Origin: Azolla caroliniana
Lineage: Eukaryota; Polypodiophyta
Direction of reading: 5' to 3'
Assembly: GCA_043228905.1 (NCBI GenBank)
Contig: JBHGNT010000009.1
Coordinates: forward strand, 9,548,001-9,612,000
DNA length: 64,000 bases
Shown: piece by piece, positions 50,258 to 61,393 of the stretch
Layout: the number at the start of each line of letters is the position of its first letter
How positions within the stretch are numbered: the stretch's first letter is position 1
Program-made: the position numbers and the translations under genes
Notes under the pieces: model-generated
The model's input: the letters and a program-made list of their open reading frames with translations, nothing else
What the model was told of the DNA's origin: nothing
Database searches by the model: none

Positions 50258-51480
50258 CTATGCTTCTTCAAAGATTTGCAAAATGTTCAGCTCTTGCTGA
50301 GCTGATTCGGCGATGCCGGATGGTGCCGAAGCGTCCTCTATTTGCATGTCCCCTGCTCTATGGTTCTCTATGGCTACTATTGGATCTTCTTCGGTATACA
50401 TCCCTCCTTGACGGGATTCCTCACTCAATATAGACCGAGCGGCTTGGTCGACCTTATCCTCCTCCTCCAACTGCCGAATGGTTATGTCTTGTTGTGTTTG
50501 TTCAGTCGGCCTTAGTGGCGGTTGGTTGTGTCCTTCCTCTATCTCGTTTGTGCCAATTGGTGTTTACTTGTCTACCAGGATTCTTGGGGTTATTTGGTTG
50601 GCCACTTCCTAGGATGGCTGACTAGATTCGTTGATGGGCAAAGTGATGTGTTCCGTCTCTTGTCCCTCTTTCTGGTATCCCTCTGTCGGAATTCGTTCGG
50701 TTTCGTACACTTCTAACTCCATTGTGAGTTGGATCTGGGCGTCCTCAAATTCTTCTAGCAACCTCTGTATTTCTCATGAATAGAGTTGGGCCAAGGAGTG
50801 GTAATTGCTTGCTAGATCCTCCCGAATTGATGTGACACTTTCCTCGTCGCGCTTGTAAAATCTTTTGCCTTCTTTCTGCTGATTCTTTTCATTCGCACAG
50901 AATATGCGCAATTCAGCAGCTTGGGCCGACTAGGCCTCCCATTCCCTTTCCATAGTATTAGTGACCTTCTCCATGAACTAGTCCTTGTTGGTGTTGAGTA
51001 GGACCTTGATTCGGTCCGTGCCCATTTACACTTTAGCCCTCATTTCTTTTTCATTGTCTTCGAGTCGCTTGATCTTCCTTGCAACCATTGTTGATTGAAC
51101 CTCATATCGATCTTGGATTAAGCCCATGTTTTGGCATCCTTGACCAGTTTTTGCCCGTTTTCCCTCTCCATGCACCTCTTCTTCGGTTGAGCTTCCTGTT
51201 CCACCCCTTCTCTTGTTCTCTTTTCACTTTGTTGCCGAAGGGCGAATCATCCTCCGTCCTTCCTGTCAACCATCGGGACTCAGTTTGTCGAGTGGTGGCA
51301 TCCTCCTGTCTTGACTCCCTACCTTGGGTCGTTGGTTTGGCACTAGCCGGTGCCTGTTGCTAAGCCAAGGACTTGGTTTGCTCGTGCCCCGAGGTGTCCT
51401 CCTCCTGCCACTCTACTAGTTGGCGGCCAAATAGCCGTTGCTTCCTTCTAGGCAACGGTGGTGGTGTTGGCACTTTCTTC
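50258..51480 (-). pseudogene. Coiled-coil ORF family, copy 2 (C-terminal part)
   Basis: The acidic tail is open at 50470-50258. Upstream of it on the minus strand is QAAELRIFCANEKNQQKEG then FYKRDEESVTSIREDLAS (about 50930-50800), clearly homologous to copies 1 and 3. Broken by several stops. The Arg/Pro-rich linker seems to extend to about 51480. Confidence 0.55.
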
Positions 51481-51504
51481 TTCGTCAAGGCCAAGCATGG
51501 TGGG

Positions 51505-51645
51505 TATAGAATGGTCAATTATGGATATTGGAGTTATGTGGAAGGAGCGAACAAAGTAGTGTCCGAGTCGGCACACAAGGATTTTCCGGTGTGGGAGCAA
51601 GCAACAAGTAGAGTCTTATTAATCCTGGGCCGGACTAGCCACTAA
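51505..51645 (+). pseudogene. Copia gag fragment
   Basis: NYGYWSYVEGANKVV then FPVWEQATSRVLL matches the gag of copia 1 near 11650-11760 ([20 protein letters not shown]). Confidence 0.75.
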
Positions 51646-51652
51646 CACAAGG

Positions 51653-52090
51653 TGTCCTTCCGGATCGCTTCACTAAAGGGGTGGTTACGGGGTTAATGCT
51701 TCCGACACAAATATAATTTTATCCGACTGGTTCTAGATCGGTTCCGGATTAACGACATACACGGATTGATTACACGCGTAAGATATGACAATAAGCACAG
51801 AACGGAAAGTAAGTAGATACACAATAATCTTAAAGCCAACTTTACTTATATTAATTCCGTCGCTTAATACATAGCTCTTCGGATCCTTCTGTAGGCATCT
51901 GGTTCTGTTTACAAAACGATGCCATATCGACAACCGGTTACGAATCGGTCCGGATCCGGATCAATGCAACTCTTCCGGATCCGTCCGTTCCTATTTTAAT
52001 TCTAGCTAATTAATAACTAATACTAATAACTTAAATTTCGCTTCCGACTCGTCCCCCACTTGTCTTTCATACTTTGGCCACCGGCCAACA
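51653..52090 (-). repeat. LTR-like sequence of coiled-coil family copy 3
   Basis: TG at 51653 (TGTCCTTCCGGATC) to CCGGCCAACA at 52090 gives a TG...CA unit of 438 bp. On the minus strand it starts TGTTGGCCGGTGG. Confidence 0.5.
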
Positions 52091-52130
52091 CATGACACGC
52101 CCGTGGGGCAGTACATTGTACGTTGAACCC
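52091..52130 (-). other. Conserved LTR-adjacent block, copy 3
   Basis: CATGACACGCCCGTGGGGCA then GTACATTGTACG, aligned to the blocks at 4204 and 50203. Confidence 0.6.
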
Positions 52131-52154
52131 ACAGGGTAGCTCCGTCAATCATTG

Positions 52155-53911
52155 TCAAGTATGTCCAGTATGCTCTGATCTAGGGGTTCGAGTGGTTCTT
52201 TGTTCAATTGTTGCTCTTCTGGTTGTTGTTGTTGCGCCTGTTGTTGCTCTACAACTTCTTCTGGTTGAGGCATCTCCGTTTTTGTGTCGGTTTCGGCATT
52301 CTCTCAGTTTTCGGGTCCTGGTCGCTTTGTTCTGATCCGCACCGGCTCCCCTTGGTTGTTCACCTTCGGCTTCATTTGGCAGCTCCTCCTGCTGTGGTTG
52401 TGGTTCCGCAATCTGCTCCTCATCACTTATGTTTATTGTCGTCATTCGTTTTTCTGCTTCCAGCCACCCACGCTCCTGTTCAAATTGCTCAAGCTAAAGT
52501 TGTGTTCCGAGTTGGTCATCATCAAGTCTTTCAACCAGCCTCCGGACAACTTCGAGGTGAGCTTCAACCAAGGAAAAGAAGTCGTCAGCCAACTCCTCCC
52601 GGATGGTGACAATACTTTTTTCATCCATCTTGTAAAAGTTGTCGTCGGCCTTCTTCCGGTTCTCAGCATCTGCTTGGAGGACTTGTAATTCCGCCGCTTG
52701 TTGTGACCGTTGAGTCCACCAACCCACCGAGCTGTCGTCGATATTCTTCTTTGTCCTGTCCTTCCATGCCTTCACCATTGCCTTGATCCGGCCCACTCTG
52801 AGCTTTGTCTTGTCCTCCTCAACTTGCTTGTCCTCCTTCAGCTTCTTAATGAGGGCAGTGGTAGCTTGAGCCTGCACTTCATAGTTCACCAACTAGGTTT
52901 GGTAGGTTGTTCGGACCCTATCCAAAGCCATTTTTGCCCGTTCTACTTCTTCATAGTGCTTTTTGTTTAGCTCCATTTTTTCCTTTGCCGCTTCTACGAG
53001 TGCCTTTGCTGTCGCAACCGCTTTGCTTTGTTCATCTGCCAACTCCTCCATTTTATTGGCTAGTTCCGTCCAGATTTCTTTCAACTTTTCTTGTTGCCGG
53101 TCAAATTCCGACCCAAGATTCTTATGTTCGGCATCTAGTTGCTTGTGGTCCCGATGTAGCTTTTCAAAATCTTATGTTTTCTGCTTTAACCGGTGATTTA
53201 TCTGGGAGCGTGGTCGATCCTCTCTGTCCTTCTGCTACCAGATTTCTTCTTTCAACCGCTATATTTCCGTTTCCGCCATTCTTCGGAGACGGTTCTCCTA
53301 CTATCCATTTGGGGTTGTGTTTTGACAGGAGTTGTTGCCATTTGGATGCCTTATTTCGCGTGGTTTCTGGCCGGGTCTGCTTCTTTTGATTGATGGCGTG
53401 TGTTGGGGCGGGGGTACCAATAATGTTATCCAGTGGGCTAACCCACACCATGCCTTCTTCCCATCCACTACGGATGCGATGCCTGCTCGTAGAGAGTCGG
53501 CTATAATTAGTGGTCAATCCACCTGGAGGCCTTCAAATGTTGCTATGATAAATCCGGCCCCATTCTTTGGCATGGCCGGTTGTCGAGGATGCAAAAATCC
53601 ATATTCTAATAAAACAGAGCCACCTCCCTGAACAAGGGATTCTCACCGCCTTTTGTTCAGTATGCTTTGCTGGCGATGGAGTACTCCCCAAAGTATTCGG
53701 TCAGGATTTCTGTGGAGGGGTTCTTGATGGAATATAGTTCCTCTATAGGTAACCCAATCAAGGCTTGGATGGTGCCTTTAGAGATCTCCTTGAGGTCAAT
53801 CTTTGTTGCGATCTTCTCTGGTTCTTCCTGTGGCGGCGCATCCGCTACCCGGAGAAACCCTTCAAAACCATGTTTGCTGAACCAGTCTCTGGTAGCGGTC
53901 GAGAGTTCCAT
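52155..53911 (-). pseudogene. Coiled-coil ORF family, copy 3
   Basis: N-terminal part 53911-53657 (GFEGFLRVADAPPQEEPEKI, TEYFGEYSIASKAY). Then about 53590-53280 (IIATFEGLQVD, LRAGIASVVDGKKAW, LLVPPPQ). Then long helical segments at 53084-52893 (MKEIWTELANKMEELADEQ) and 52892-52494 (QAAELQVLQADAENRKKAD, FYKMDEKSIVTIREEL), and a Glu/Pro/Arg-rich tail to 52155. Same domain order as copy 1. The frame is broken but large parts are open. Role unknown. Confidence 0.62.
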
Positions 53912-54176
53912 AGGGCATGTGTCTTCTTTGTCGGCTGCACTCCTACGATTGCCTGCTGATGCTTGGGTGATTGCCTATGCTTGTCTGGAAGCCTGTGTGC
54001 TTTGTTGTGCTCTCAAAAGACTTCTCTCGTGAAATGACAATCCTTCGTTTTTTCGAAAGTTTTGTATCCCCATTTCTATCAGCCCCCACTTCTTGAATAT
54101 CGCGCATGCACGTCATGTACCATAATAGTATGATTGCGCCGCGTAGTGCGCTTTAAATGGTTGTCGTCGCGCCTTT

Positions 54177-54450
54177 TCATGGTGGTTGTTCATCATATCG
54201 AATAGTTTTTTTTTTTCTCTCGTACGGCCTGAAATATGTGGTCATACTAGGTGGCGTTAAGTTAGTCTTTAGTACCCGACTACACCGGCTCCGTTGGAGA
54301 TGGAAGTGCACCAGTTTCCTCTTCTGTTTCCGGAACTTGCTATTCCTCCGGTTGCTTGAATGGGTTCTCCGGCATCGTGCCTTTGTATTGTTTAAACCAG
54401 TGTCGTGGTGTAGCGTCTGTAGTGTGAGAAAACCCGAGGTTCCACGCACA
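54177..54450 (-). pseudogene. Gypsy pol C-terminal end and repeat half
   Basis: On the minus strand FKQYKGTMPENPFKQPEE and a stop (~54395-54336) form the typical last residues of a gypsy polyprotein. Just upstream, 54401-54450 is a ~50-bp sequence repeated at 55574-55623. Confidence 0.6.
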
Positions 54451-54494
54451 TCTCATGAAATAATGTATAAATAAATAAATAATAATAATACTAA

Positions 54495-54580
54495 TAATTA
54501 ACTTGTAGTAGCTTAGTGGTTAAGACTTATAAGTATATGTAGAGAGGTTTAGAGTTTGAGTCTCTCTTTTTACAAATCAA
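54495..54580 (+). repeat. tRNA-derived SINE-like head
   Basis: TAGCTTAGTGGTTAAGAC (A box) and GAGTTTGAGTC (B box) are spaced as in a tRNA promoter, and the T arm AGAG/CTCT pairs. The acceptor stem does not close, so it is a SINE head or relic rather than a tRNA gene. Confidence 0.4.
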
Positions 54581-55300
54581 GGAATATTATGCTCCCCTTC
54601 CATTTTTGTGATAAAGGAAATAAATAAAAAAAGCATGTAATGTTAAAATAAACTCCTCTTTCCTCTATAAGAGAGGAGGGATAGGGTTTATTTGGGGGTT
54701 GCCCATTTTGTCTTCTAGGGGTGTACCACTAGGGTTTCATCTTCTCCTCTTCATCTTGGGTTAGGGTTTTGTAGCCTCCCTTTCTCCTTATCCCTTTTTC
54801 CATCTTCTCCTCTTCTTCTAGGGTGAGGGTTTGAGAGCTTCTTCTTTCTCCTCAACATACTAGAGGACTTAGGTTTTTAGGGTTGTGAGTTTTGCATCTA
54901 CTTGTGAGTTAGGGTTAGGGTTAGGGTTCCTTATATGACGACTTCTTCAACATCTCGATGGTGGTCAACTCGGTGGCCGGTTGCGGAAGGGAGGTTGTAG
55001 GGGCACGAGAGCTACTCTGAATCGAGGCAACATAGCCGTTGGAAGTAGTCGAGCTCGGAGCCCACTAGACTTGCCATCATCAGATTATTTTCAGCCCCTT
55101 GTGTGTTGATTAGCTGTTTTTGAATAATGATGAAACTATTTCTATGTAAAAGAATCACCTAAATCGTGGTATTTAACCTAACCATTGTACAAACCCTATT
55201 TTTTGCAACATAACTCTTGTATATTTTTGTCTACATTTCTCCCTAACCTCGTGCGTATTCTCCTTAAACATTTGCTAATCGTGGTGGCGAATCTCCCACT
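54581..55300 (+). other. Telo-box-rich leader-like DNA
   Basis: Repeated AGGGTTT/TAGGGTT motifs and TCTTCTCCTCTTC tracts, ending in three TTAGGG units at about 54907-54928. It resembles a plant 5' leader or LTR end, but no following gene is seen. Confidence 0.4.
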
Positions 55301-55559
55301 TCCTCACCCCTTGTGTCTCCTTGGTCCAAGGCCCCGACGGTCCCATTCGAGTGACACACGCATGAGAAACTTTGCAACATTAGTGAACCTGGCGTGAAAG
55401 AGCGGTAGGGGAGGACAAAGACGGATGAAGAAGAGATTACGTCGAAGCTGATGGTTGATTTCGTGTGGGCAAGGCGCAACGAAGGAAAGAAAGCAAAGGT
55501 TGACAACCTTTGGCCTCACCACATCACTTTTCTCTGGCACATGCTGGAGGATGTGCGGT

Positions 55560-56642
55560 TTGGTGGGGGTGGATGTCGTGGTGTGGCGTTTGCAATGTGA
55601 GAAAAACCGAGGTTCCATGCACACTACAAACGCCACACCACGACACCGGAAACCATTTATCCATTTGTCCAACACCTCGCCGGCTAGCGTGCCTAGTTGG
55701 TAAGATCCCTTGAATTCCCTCATAATCCAAAATGGTCTGGTCCACCGGAACTGCAGCTTCCCCGGCATCTTGCCCATCCGGGTCTGGAATACTAGCACTG
55801 GCTTGCCGATACCAAATTCTTTCTCGTTTCCTCGTATGTGCTGGTCCACAAAAGCTTTTCTCCTACGTTGTTCTAGCTCCAACTGTAACACACTGGCTAT
55901 CCGGTGTTCTACTAGTTCGCACAATGTTGCTAATAAGATCTTTTCTGATTCCTTCTCTCTTAATTGTTCCCGGACCTATATTCATAAGCTGGGAATTTGG
56001 AACTCCATAGGCATAACTGCCTCCAATCCGAATGCCAATCGGAACGGTGTCATCCGGATACTTGTTTTGTAAGCCGTCCGGTATGCCCATAATGCGTTGT
56101 GTAGTTTCATGTCCCAGTCTGTATGGTTCTTATTGACGATCTTCCGGAGAATATTTTGGAGCGTTTTATTTGTGGACTTCCCCAATTTGTTCGCCTGGGG
56201 ATAGTAAGGTGTGCTGCATTTATGCACTACTGCATAGAACATTGTAAGGCTTTCCACTACTTGCCCTAGGAAATGACCACCTTGGTCACTGATGAGCTAA
56301 ATCAGGCATCTGTACCGGCACCATATGTATTCATATAAAAATTTCGCTGTTGATGCCGTGGTGTTATCCCTGAGCGCTTTAGCTTCTACCCATTTTGTGC
56401 AATAGTCGGCCGCGACGACGATGTACCGATTTCCTATTCGCATTGCCGAAGGCTTGAATGGCCCCAAGAAGTTCAATCCGCATTTTTGAAACGGTTCTAG
56501 TGGCAATACGAGTTGATGGGGCATCCACGCTTGTTTTGTGGGTTGACCCATCGTTTGGCAGAGATCACATTCTTTACAATACCAGATCAAGTCTTTAAGG
56601 GTTGTCCACTACCATAGCCCACTGTCTACCCCAGTGTGGATC
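55560..56642 (-). pseudogene. Gypsy integrase and pol C-terminus, split by copia 3
   Basis: H2C2 region [19 protein letters not shown] (~56590), catalytic core [20 protein letters not shown], then YYPQANKLGKSTNKTLQNIL (~56200) and WAYRTAYKTS, and the C-terminal part GKPVLVFQTRMGKMPGKLQF to WINGFR (~55650). Frames break at about 56300 and 55990. The upstream H2C2 sequence is cut at 56642 by a copia LTR. Confidence 0.85.
55574..55645. repeat. 26-bp inverted repeat hairpin at the pol 3' end
   Basis: Arms 55574-55599 (TGTCGTGGTGTGGCGTTTG...) and 55620-55645 are complementary at 24 of 26 positions, with a 20-nt loop. The left arm plus loop also occurs at 54401-54450. Confidence 0.9.
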
Positions 56643-57520
56643 TGTTAAGAATTAGGTAGTTAATTAAGGGTTAATTAGTACCTAATTATGTGATTAAACT
56701 AAGCAAAAGATTAAGTGATATATGTGTGTATGTGTGTGAGAGGAAGAGAGAGAGGAAGAGAGAGAGGAAGTTAACACTTATGAACAACACAAGTTGGGGG
56801 ATGATTAACTCTATATTAAATTAGCATCATCAAATACAAAAATACCCACAATGAGGTATATATACATCTCATGTGCAAAGCTGCACATGTGCGAGTAGAA
56901 TATAAGTACTAAGGTGTAAGTCCTATATTAAATGAACATGGGAGTGGAGGATCTATGATGTATCTCACTTAAGTACAAAATCCTATTTAAGGCTTTAAGG
57001 TCAACACACTAAGTAGATTCTATCTAGGTAACTACTAAGTTACGCGTGTTAACTAAATGACTAAACTAAGTTGAGCTTGATATCTCAACACGCCCCGTCA
57101 AGCTCAAGTGTGAGACGTCTGACATCCGGTTTTGCTTTCGGCGTTGTCCGACTTTCGATGTTGGCTTCTATGCGGCTTTCAACGTCGTTATTTTCGTGGA
57201 AATTTTGATTCCTCCCCCTCAAGCCTGTGATGAAGACTTGGGTCGATTGCTTCCACCCATCATGGGTCACAAGCCACTTATGTAGAGCTCTCGGGCTCTC
57301 GTTCGACCGCTACCTTCATCGTGAAGGCATAATGATGGGCCATGTACTCGTTGTTTTCCGCTTGCCGACGTGAGCGCCTTTTGTACTCCCGGTGTCTGCA
57401 TGATGGGTACACCAAACTTACTTTCTAGTGAGGGAGCCGACACATCCGAATCACTGTTGTCGTGGTGATCGAATTCATATTCGGGCATCTTACCTTTACC
57501 TTTGTCCAAGGTCGTACTTG
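56643..57520 (-). mobile_element. Copia 3, reverse transcriptase deleted
   Basis: A 3' LTR at 56643-57090 (TGTTAAGAATTAGG...ATATCTCAACA, preceded on the minus strand by TGACGGGGCG). Inside, LDKGKGKMPEYEFDHHDNSD (57500-57440) and MAHHYAFTMKV-like remains (~57350) are followed at once by the 3' untranslated end, so RT and RNase H are missing. It is inserted in the gypsy integrase. Confidence 0.75.
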
Positions 57521-58660
57521 GTCGCGAAGCGATATGGTGGTTGATGATGAATATGTGCAAGATGAAATGGAAGATATGACAGAAAAAGTTGTTGATGGTG
57601 AAGTACCCACAAGGGAGTTGCAAGATGAAGAAGGTAACCTGGAAGTGATAGCTGGAGATTGGCTTTTGGAGATCAATGCGTGTAAGGAAGCATTGGTAAG
57701 AGCCAAGTTGCAATGTATGAAGGTGCTCGTGCAAGATTTGTGTTTTGGATTTGCATTGAGTAGCAACAAAGTTATGTGGGCATCAAATCTTCAACAACAA
57801 TTTGATCAAGCGCCAAGAGAATTACTTGTAATGCATGATTGGAGTATCATGAACTTATCACCATCAAAGGATCCACCACAACTAATCAAATGTATAAAGG
57901 AGAAGGAATCATCTATCGACAATGGCAAACAAGAAGAGGAAAGCATAACAATTGATGAATCTTCGTGGGATAGGGAAAACAAATCATTCCACATGGTGTC
58001 TAAGGAGGAAGAAGAAGTCATTGAAGAGAAAAGTATTATCACCCTAAAGGGGAAAAAGAAGATGATTTCAAACGATGTCAAAGGAGAAGAGGATCTAAGG
58101 TTTATTTCTCTTCTTTTTAAGTTTCCAAAGTTATTCATAAATGACTATTCACATATAAGAGTAGAAGGCATCAAGCACCACATCAAGTTGGAGGATTTGA
58201 AGTTTGTCTTACCTATTGTTGTGGTTCCAAACAAGAAAGACATCAACTTCCAACCCTTGAACGATTCAACCAAACGAGATCTATTTTTGCTTCCTTTTTT
58301 AGATGAGATTATAGATGAAATGGTCAAACATACAAAACAAGGTAGTGCGGAGAATGTCACGTGCCAAGAAGGAATTCATGTGGAATCAAAGATCAAAGTA
58401 ATTCAAAAGGTGACAACTCTGACAAGTCTCAAAGCTTTGAAGGTGTTTGTGCAAAAGGTTCGCTCGCTCAAAAGGTTTATTCATATGTTGACATGCTTAC
58501 TTCTCTCAAGAGCTATGTATCGCATGACCCTACTTGTGTTTGGAAAGTTGATGAAGATATACTAATTGTTGTAACCTCTTTCTTTGTGTTGACAAGGAGA
58601 AAGATGGTGATGGCAATTGTCAATGTGTGTGTGTGTGTGTGTTTAGAAGTGTGAGGTTTT
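57510..58660 (+). pseudogene. Chimeric ORF with gypsy reverse transcriptase remains
   Basis: Open from 57462 to 58565 (367 codons), but only 57530 on is element-like. Acidic N-terminal part, then FPKLFINDYSHIRVEGIKHH, LPIVVVPNKKD and TKRDLFLLPFLDEIIDEM. The last two are the start of gypsy reverse transcriptase with the catalytic palm deleted between and after them. The start codon lies in antisense copia 3 sequence, so the long ORF is a fusion. It may or may not be expressed. Confidence 0.6.
58627..58646. repeat. GT microsatellite
   Basis: About ten uninterrupted GT units at the 3' end of the chimeric ORF region. Confidence 0.9.
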
Positions 58661-59240
58661 TCCTATCAACTAGCGGGGTTTTTTCTCACACAATAATTTG
58701 TTACATTCTGAAACGTGGAGAAAAGTAAAAGAAGAAAAAAGCGGGCCACCAAAATACAGTCTGAAACGAATGCTTATAACTCTTTCATTTTGAAGCCAAA
58801 TATAATGTGCAAATATGGGTTAGAAATCTTATGAAGAGAGCTATCCATAGCTTTTTAAAGCTTGGAAGAGGGAGATATGACGATTTGAAGATCGTTGTGG
58901 CATAGATAAGAATAGGAGTCGATGAAAACTCTAAAAAAAGCATAAAAAAGAAAGCATAAAAAAGAAAGCAAGGGAAGCTTATCCAGTGGAAAACTTTATA
59001 TAAAGGAAGAAGAGTAAGGTGGTATGAAAGAGTCTCCTTCTTGTGGTGTTTTTCTTGCCTATTCATGTAGTGCGTTTTTCTAGTGATCAATTTATCCTTG
59101 TAGGCTTGAGTTTATGTATCTTCTTTCTCTCTTACTTATACCACAATCATTCATTATCAATAAATCTCTGTTGTTTTGGATCTATATATCTTATTTCTCT
59201 CTTCTTTCTATCATCTCTCTATCAGTAATATTGGGGATCC
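58660..59240 (+). repeat. Probable LTR downstream of the gypsy RT remains
   Basis: Contains CTTTATATAAAGGAAG (TATA, ~58994) followed by a pyrimidine-rich leader with TCAATAAATCTCTG. Ends are not resolved. A small tandem AAAAAAGAAAGCAT repeat lies at ~58935-58970. Confidence 0.4.
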
Positions 59241-59257
59241 AATCCTTTCATATCAGT

Positions 59258-61080
59258 GTAAGACCATGCAAATACATCTTGATACTCCGTGAGCAGGCGT
59301 ATCAGGGCTGAGCGTTCGTCGGTTGGTAAGTTGTTAGCGATTTGTAGTGTACGTGGGTTCTCGTCGGAGCCGAGGTTCAGTGACTCGAGCGTTGATGCTT
59401 TGACTTGCTGGGAGATGGCGAGTTCTCATTCAAACGCGTCCCGAGCTTGTCGTAATTCTACGATAGTTGTGGAATCGGCCTTGTCTTGGGGAAGTGAATC
59501 TGCCATGACATCCTCATCCAGTGGTGTGCCGAAGCCCGAGATGGCGTCTATTTCGAAGAGGGGTATGATAGTGGGATGATCTTCCAGGAAGTCATCCACC
59601 TCATCGTCGGCTAACCCGTCGAGCATGTGTACCCCTTCTGCATATAAGGGTGTGGTGAGGCGTTCTTTTGTTATTACCCGTACCTTGGTCTTCCCCCATC
59701 GGAAAGAGATCATATTCTGCTGCCAATGTTGTTTAATATTTGCTGTGCGCAGCCAGGGTTGACCAAGCAGCATGGGGTAAGCGCCCGGAGCTCCGAGGCA
59801 TAACATGACTGCCGAGATAGTGAACATGTGGCCGCCTAACGTGAAATCAAGGTGGCGGATTAACCCAATGGGGCGAACTGATCGCGTATCGGCAATCCGT
59901 AGCCAAAAGGGGCAACGTTCCCATTGGTTCAGGCCGAGCATGTGACGTTGGCCTCATTGATGACGTTCACGCCGGAGCCACCGTCGATTATGCATCCATA
60001 AAGGTCGCATCCTTTAATCATGATTTTCACGGCTGGATTCTGGGAATCCATGATGGGTGGGCCTATCCCTGGCTCTATCAAGTTAACAGGGGGTGCGACC
60101 GATTTGTCATTAGTCGTGAGCGTAGCCAAGGTCTCCCGAAAGCGTGGCATAAGCGATAAAAGCTTATGTAATGGCAGCGAGATCCTAGAACTGGTAAGGG
60201 CGTCCCATAGATGGTCATCTTCTACCGCGGTGGATGGTCTTGTGACTGTGGTTCTCCGATGGTCACGTCCCGCATCTCTGTGTGCATCCATTCCACGTTG
60301 CTTTTGTTAGCGGTGTCAATCCATTCCTTGGCTCCTTGTCGGATGTCATCTTGTACCTGCTATTGGATGCCCTGGGATTTGCTGCGTGTAGTGACGTGTT
60401 GAATGTCAGCCATAATAGTATTCATAGCCGGGGCCTTGCCGTAGTCCGTGGTTGGGCATTGGGTAGCGTAGTGGCCGGGTTGGTTACACTTAAAGCAAGT
60501 AACCGATGCTGAGTTACTGGTGTCACCGTGCTCCGTGTGTGGGAGAGGGTGGGAGAGGTTCCCAGCCGCTGGTGTAGGCGTGTTGGCCCGTGGCGCGTTA
60601 TGGGGAAGAGAGTTGTGTGGTACGTGTGGAGGAGGGTCCCGACGACGATTGTTGTTATGCAGTCGCTGGTTGCGTGAATACCGTTGATCGTACCGGTCAT
60701 CTCGGTCATTGTCATACCGATCATACTCGTCGTTTGCTGTATATTGGTCATCGTGGTATTGGTCACGACGGTCGTCTGATCTCCTGTGATTGTTGTGGCG
60801 GTAGTCTTCGTCATGGTGCTGGCGATCCGGGGATCGTGGTCGCTTGTTTGCCTGATGTTGGTATGACTGACGGTCGTCCTGCCGTGAGTATGTATTTCGA
60901 GGCTCGATCTGGCAAACCGGAGCCATCGTTGTACGGTTGAGCATGTTGTATTCGCAGTGTTCGGTCGTGTGGGATCGGGACTACCAGATTGGACAATGTG
61001 GTCGGTGAGGACACTCGAGAGCTAGATGGCCTGAGCCCGAGCAGGCTGTGCATTGGAGGGCCTGTCGGAAACGGTTGTCC
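59258..61080 (-). pseudogene. Gypsy gag-protease-RT start, truncated
   Basis: On the minus strand: gag C-terminal part very rich in Asp/Arg/His/Tyr (60944-60360) with zinc knuckle CFKCNQPGHYATQC (~60500-60460); protease with IIDGGSGVNVI (~59970), VMLCLGAPGAYPMLLGQPWL and a linker; then NNLPTDERSALIRLLTEY and DVFAWSYTD, the lead into RT, cut at 59258. Two frame changes. It is a different copy from the integrase remains at 55560-56642, or the same element split by later insertions. Confidence 0.82.
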
Positions 61081-61088
61081 TCCTGAGG

Positions 61089-61092
61089 AAGG

Positions 61093-61128
<36 letters not shown>
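61089..61128. repeat. CT microsatellite in the LINE 5' UTR
   Basis: About 19 CT units. A perfect 9-bp hairpin (GAAAGCTCT / AGAGCTTTC, loop TTGAG) follows at 61186-61208. Confidence 0.92.
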
Positions 61129-61130
<2 letters not shown>

Positions 61131-61393
61131 AAAGCTCTCTGTAAGTTCACTCCGGCCATCGTTTTCTACGTTCTATAGCTCGTTGGAAAGCTCTTTGAGA
61201 GAGCTTTCTAAAGAATGTTCATTTACTGAATTCCGTTAACGTGGCGAGAAGTTATGAGCATTTTCATCCGCAGCCATCTTTGCCCCACGATTCCTCAAAC
61301 GGAAGGTAGATTTTGAAGCCCTAAATCGAGTGAAAGGTATATTCTCTCTCCTTCCCTCTTTGTCTCTCTTTTCCCATACGGTTTGTCCCTACA

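Noticed and set aside
52208-52688. Leu/Phe-rich plus-strand ORFs resembling membrane proteins
   Set aside because: They are antisense to the helical Glu/Lys/Gln-rich segments of coiled-coil copy 3; the hydrophobic look comes from complementing AAG/GAG/CAA codons.
55304-55560. Continuation of the integrase ORF beyond the hairpin as a chromodomain
   Set aside because: The translation after WINGFR is read through the hairpin and shows no chromodomain motif.
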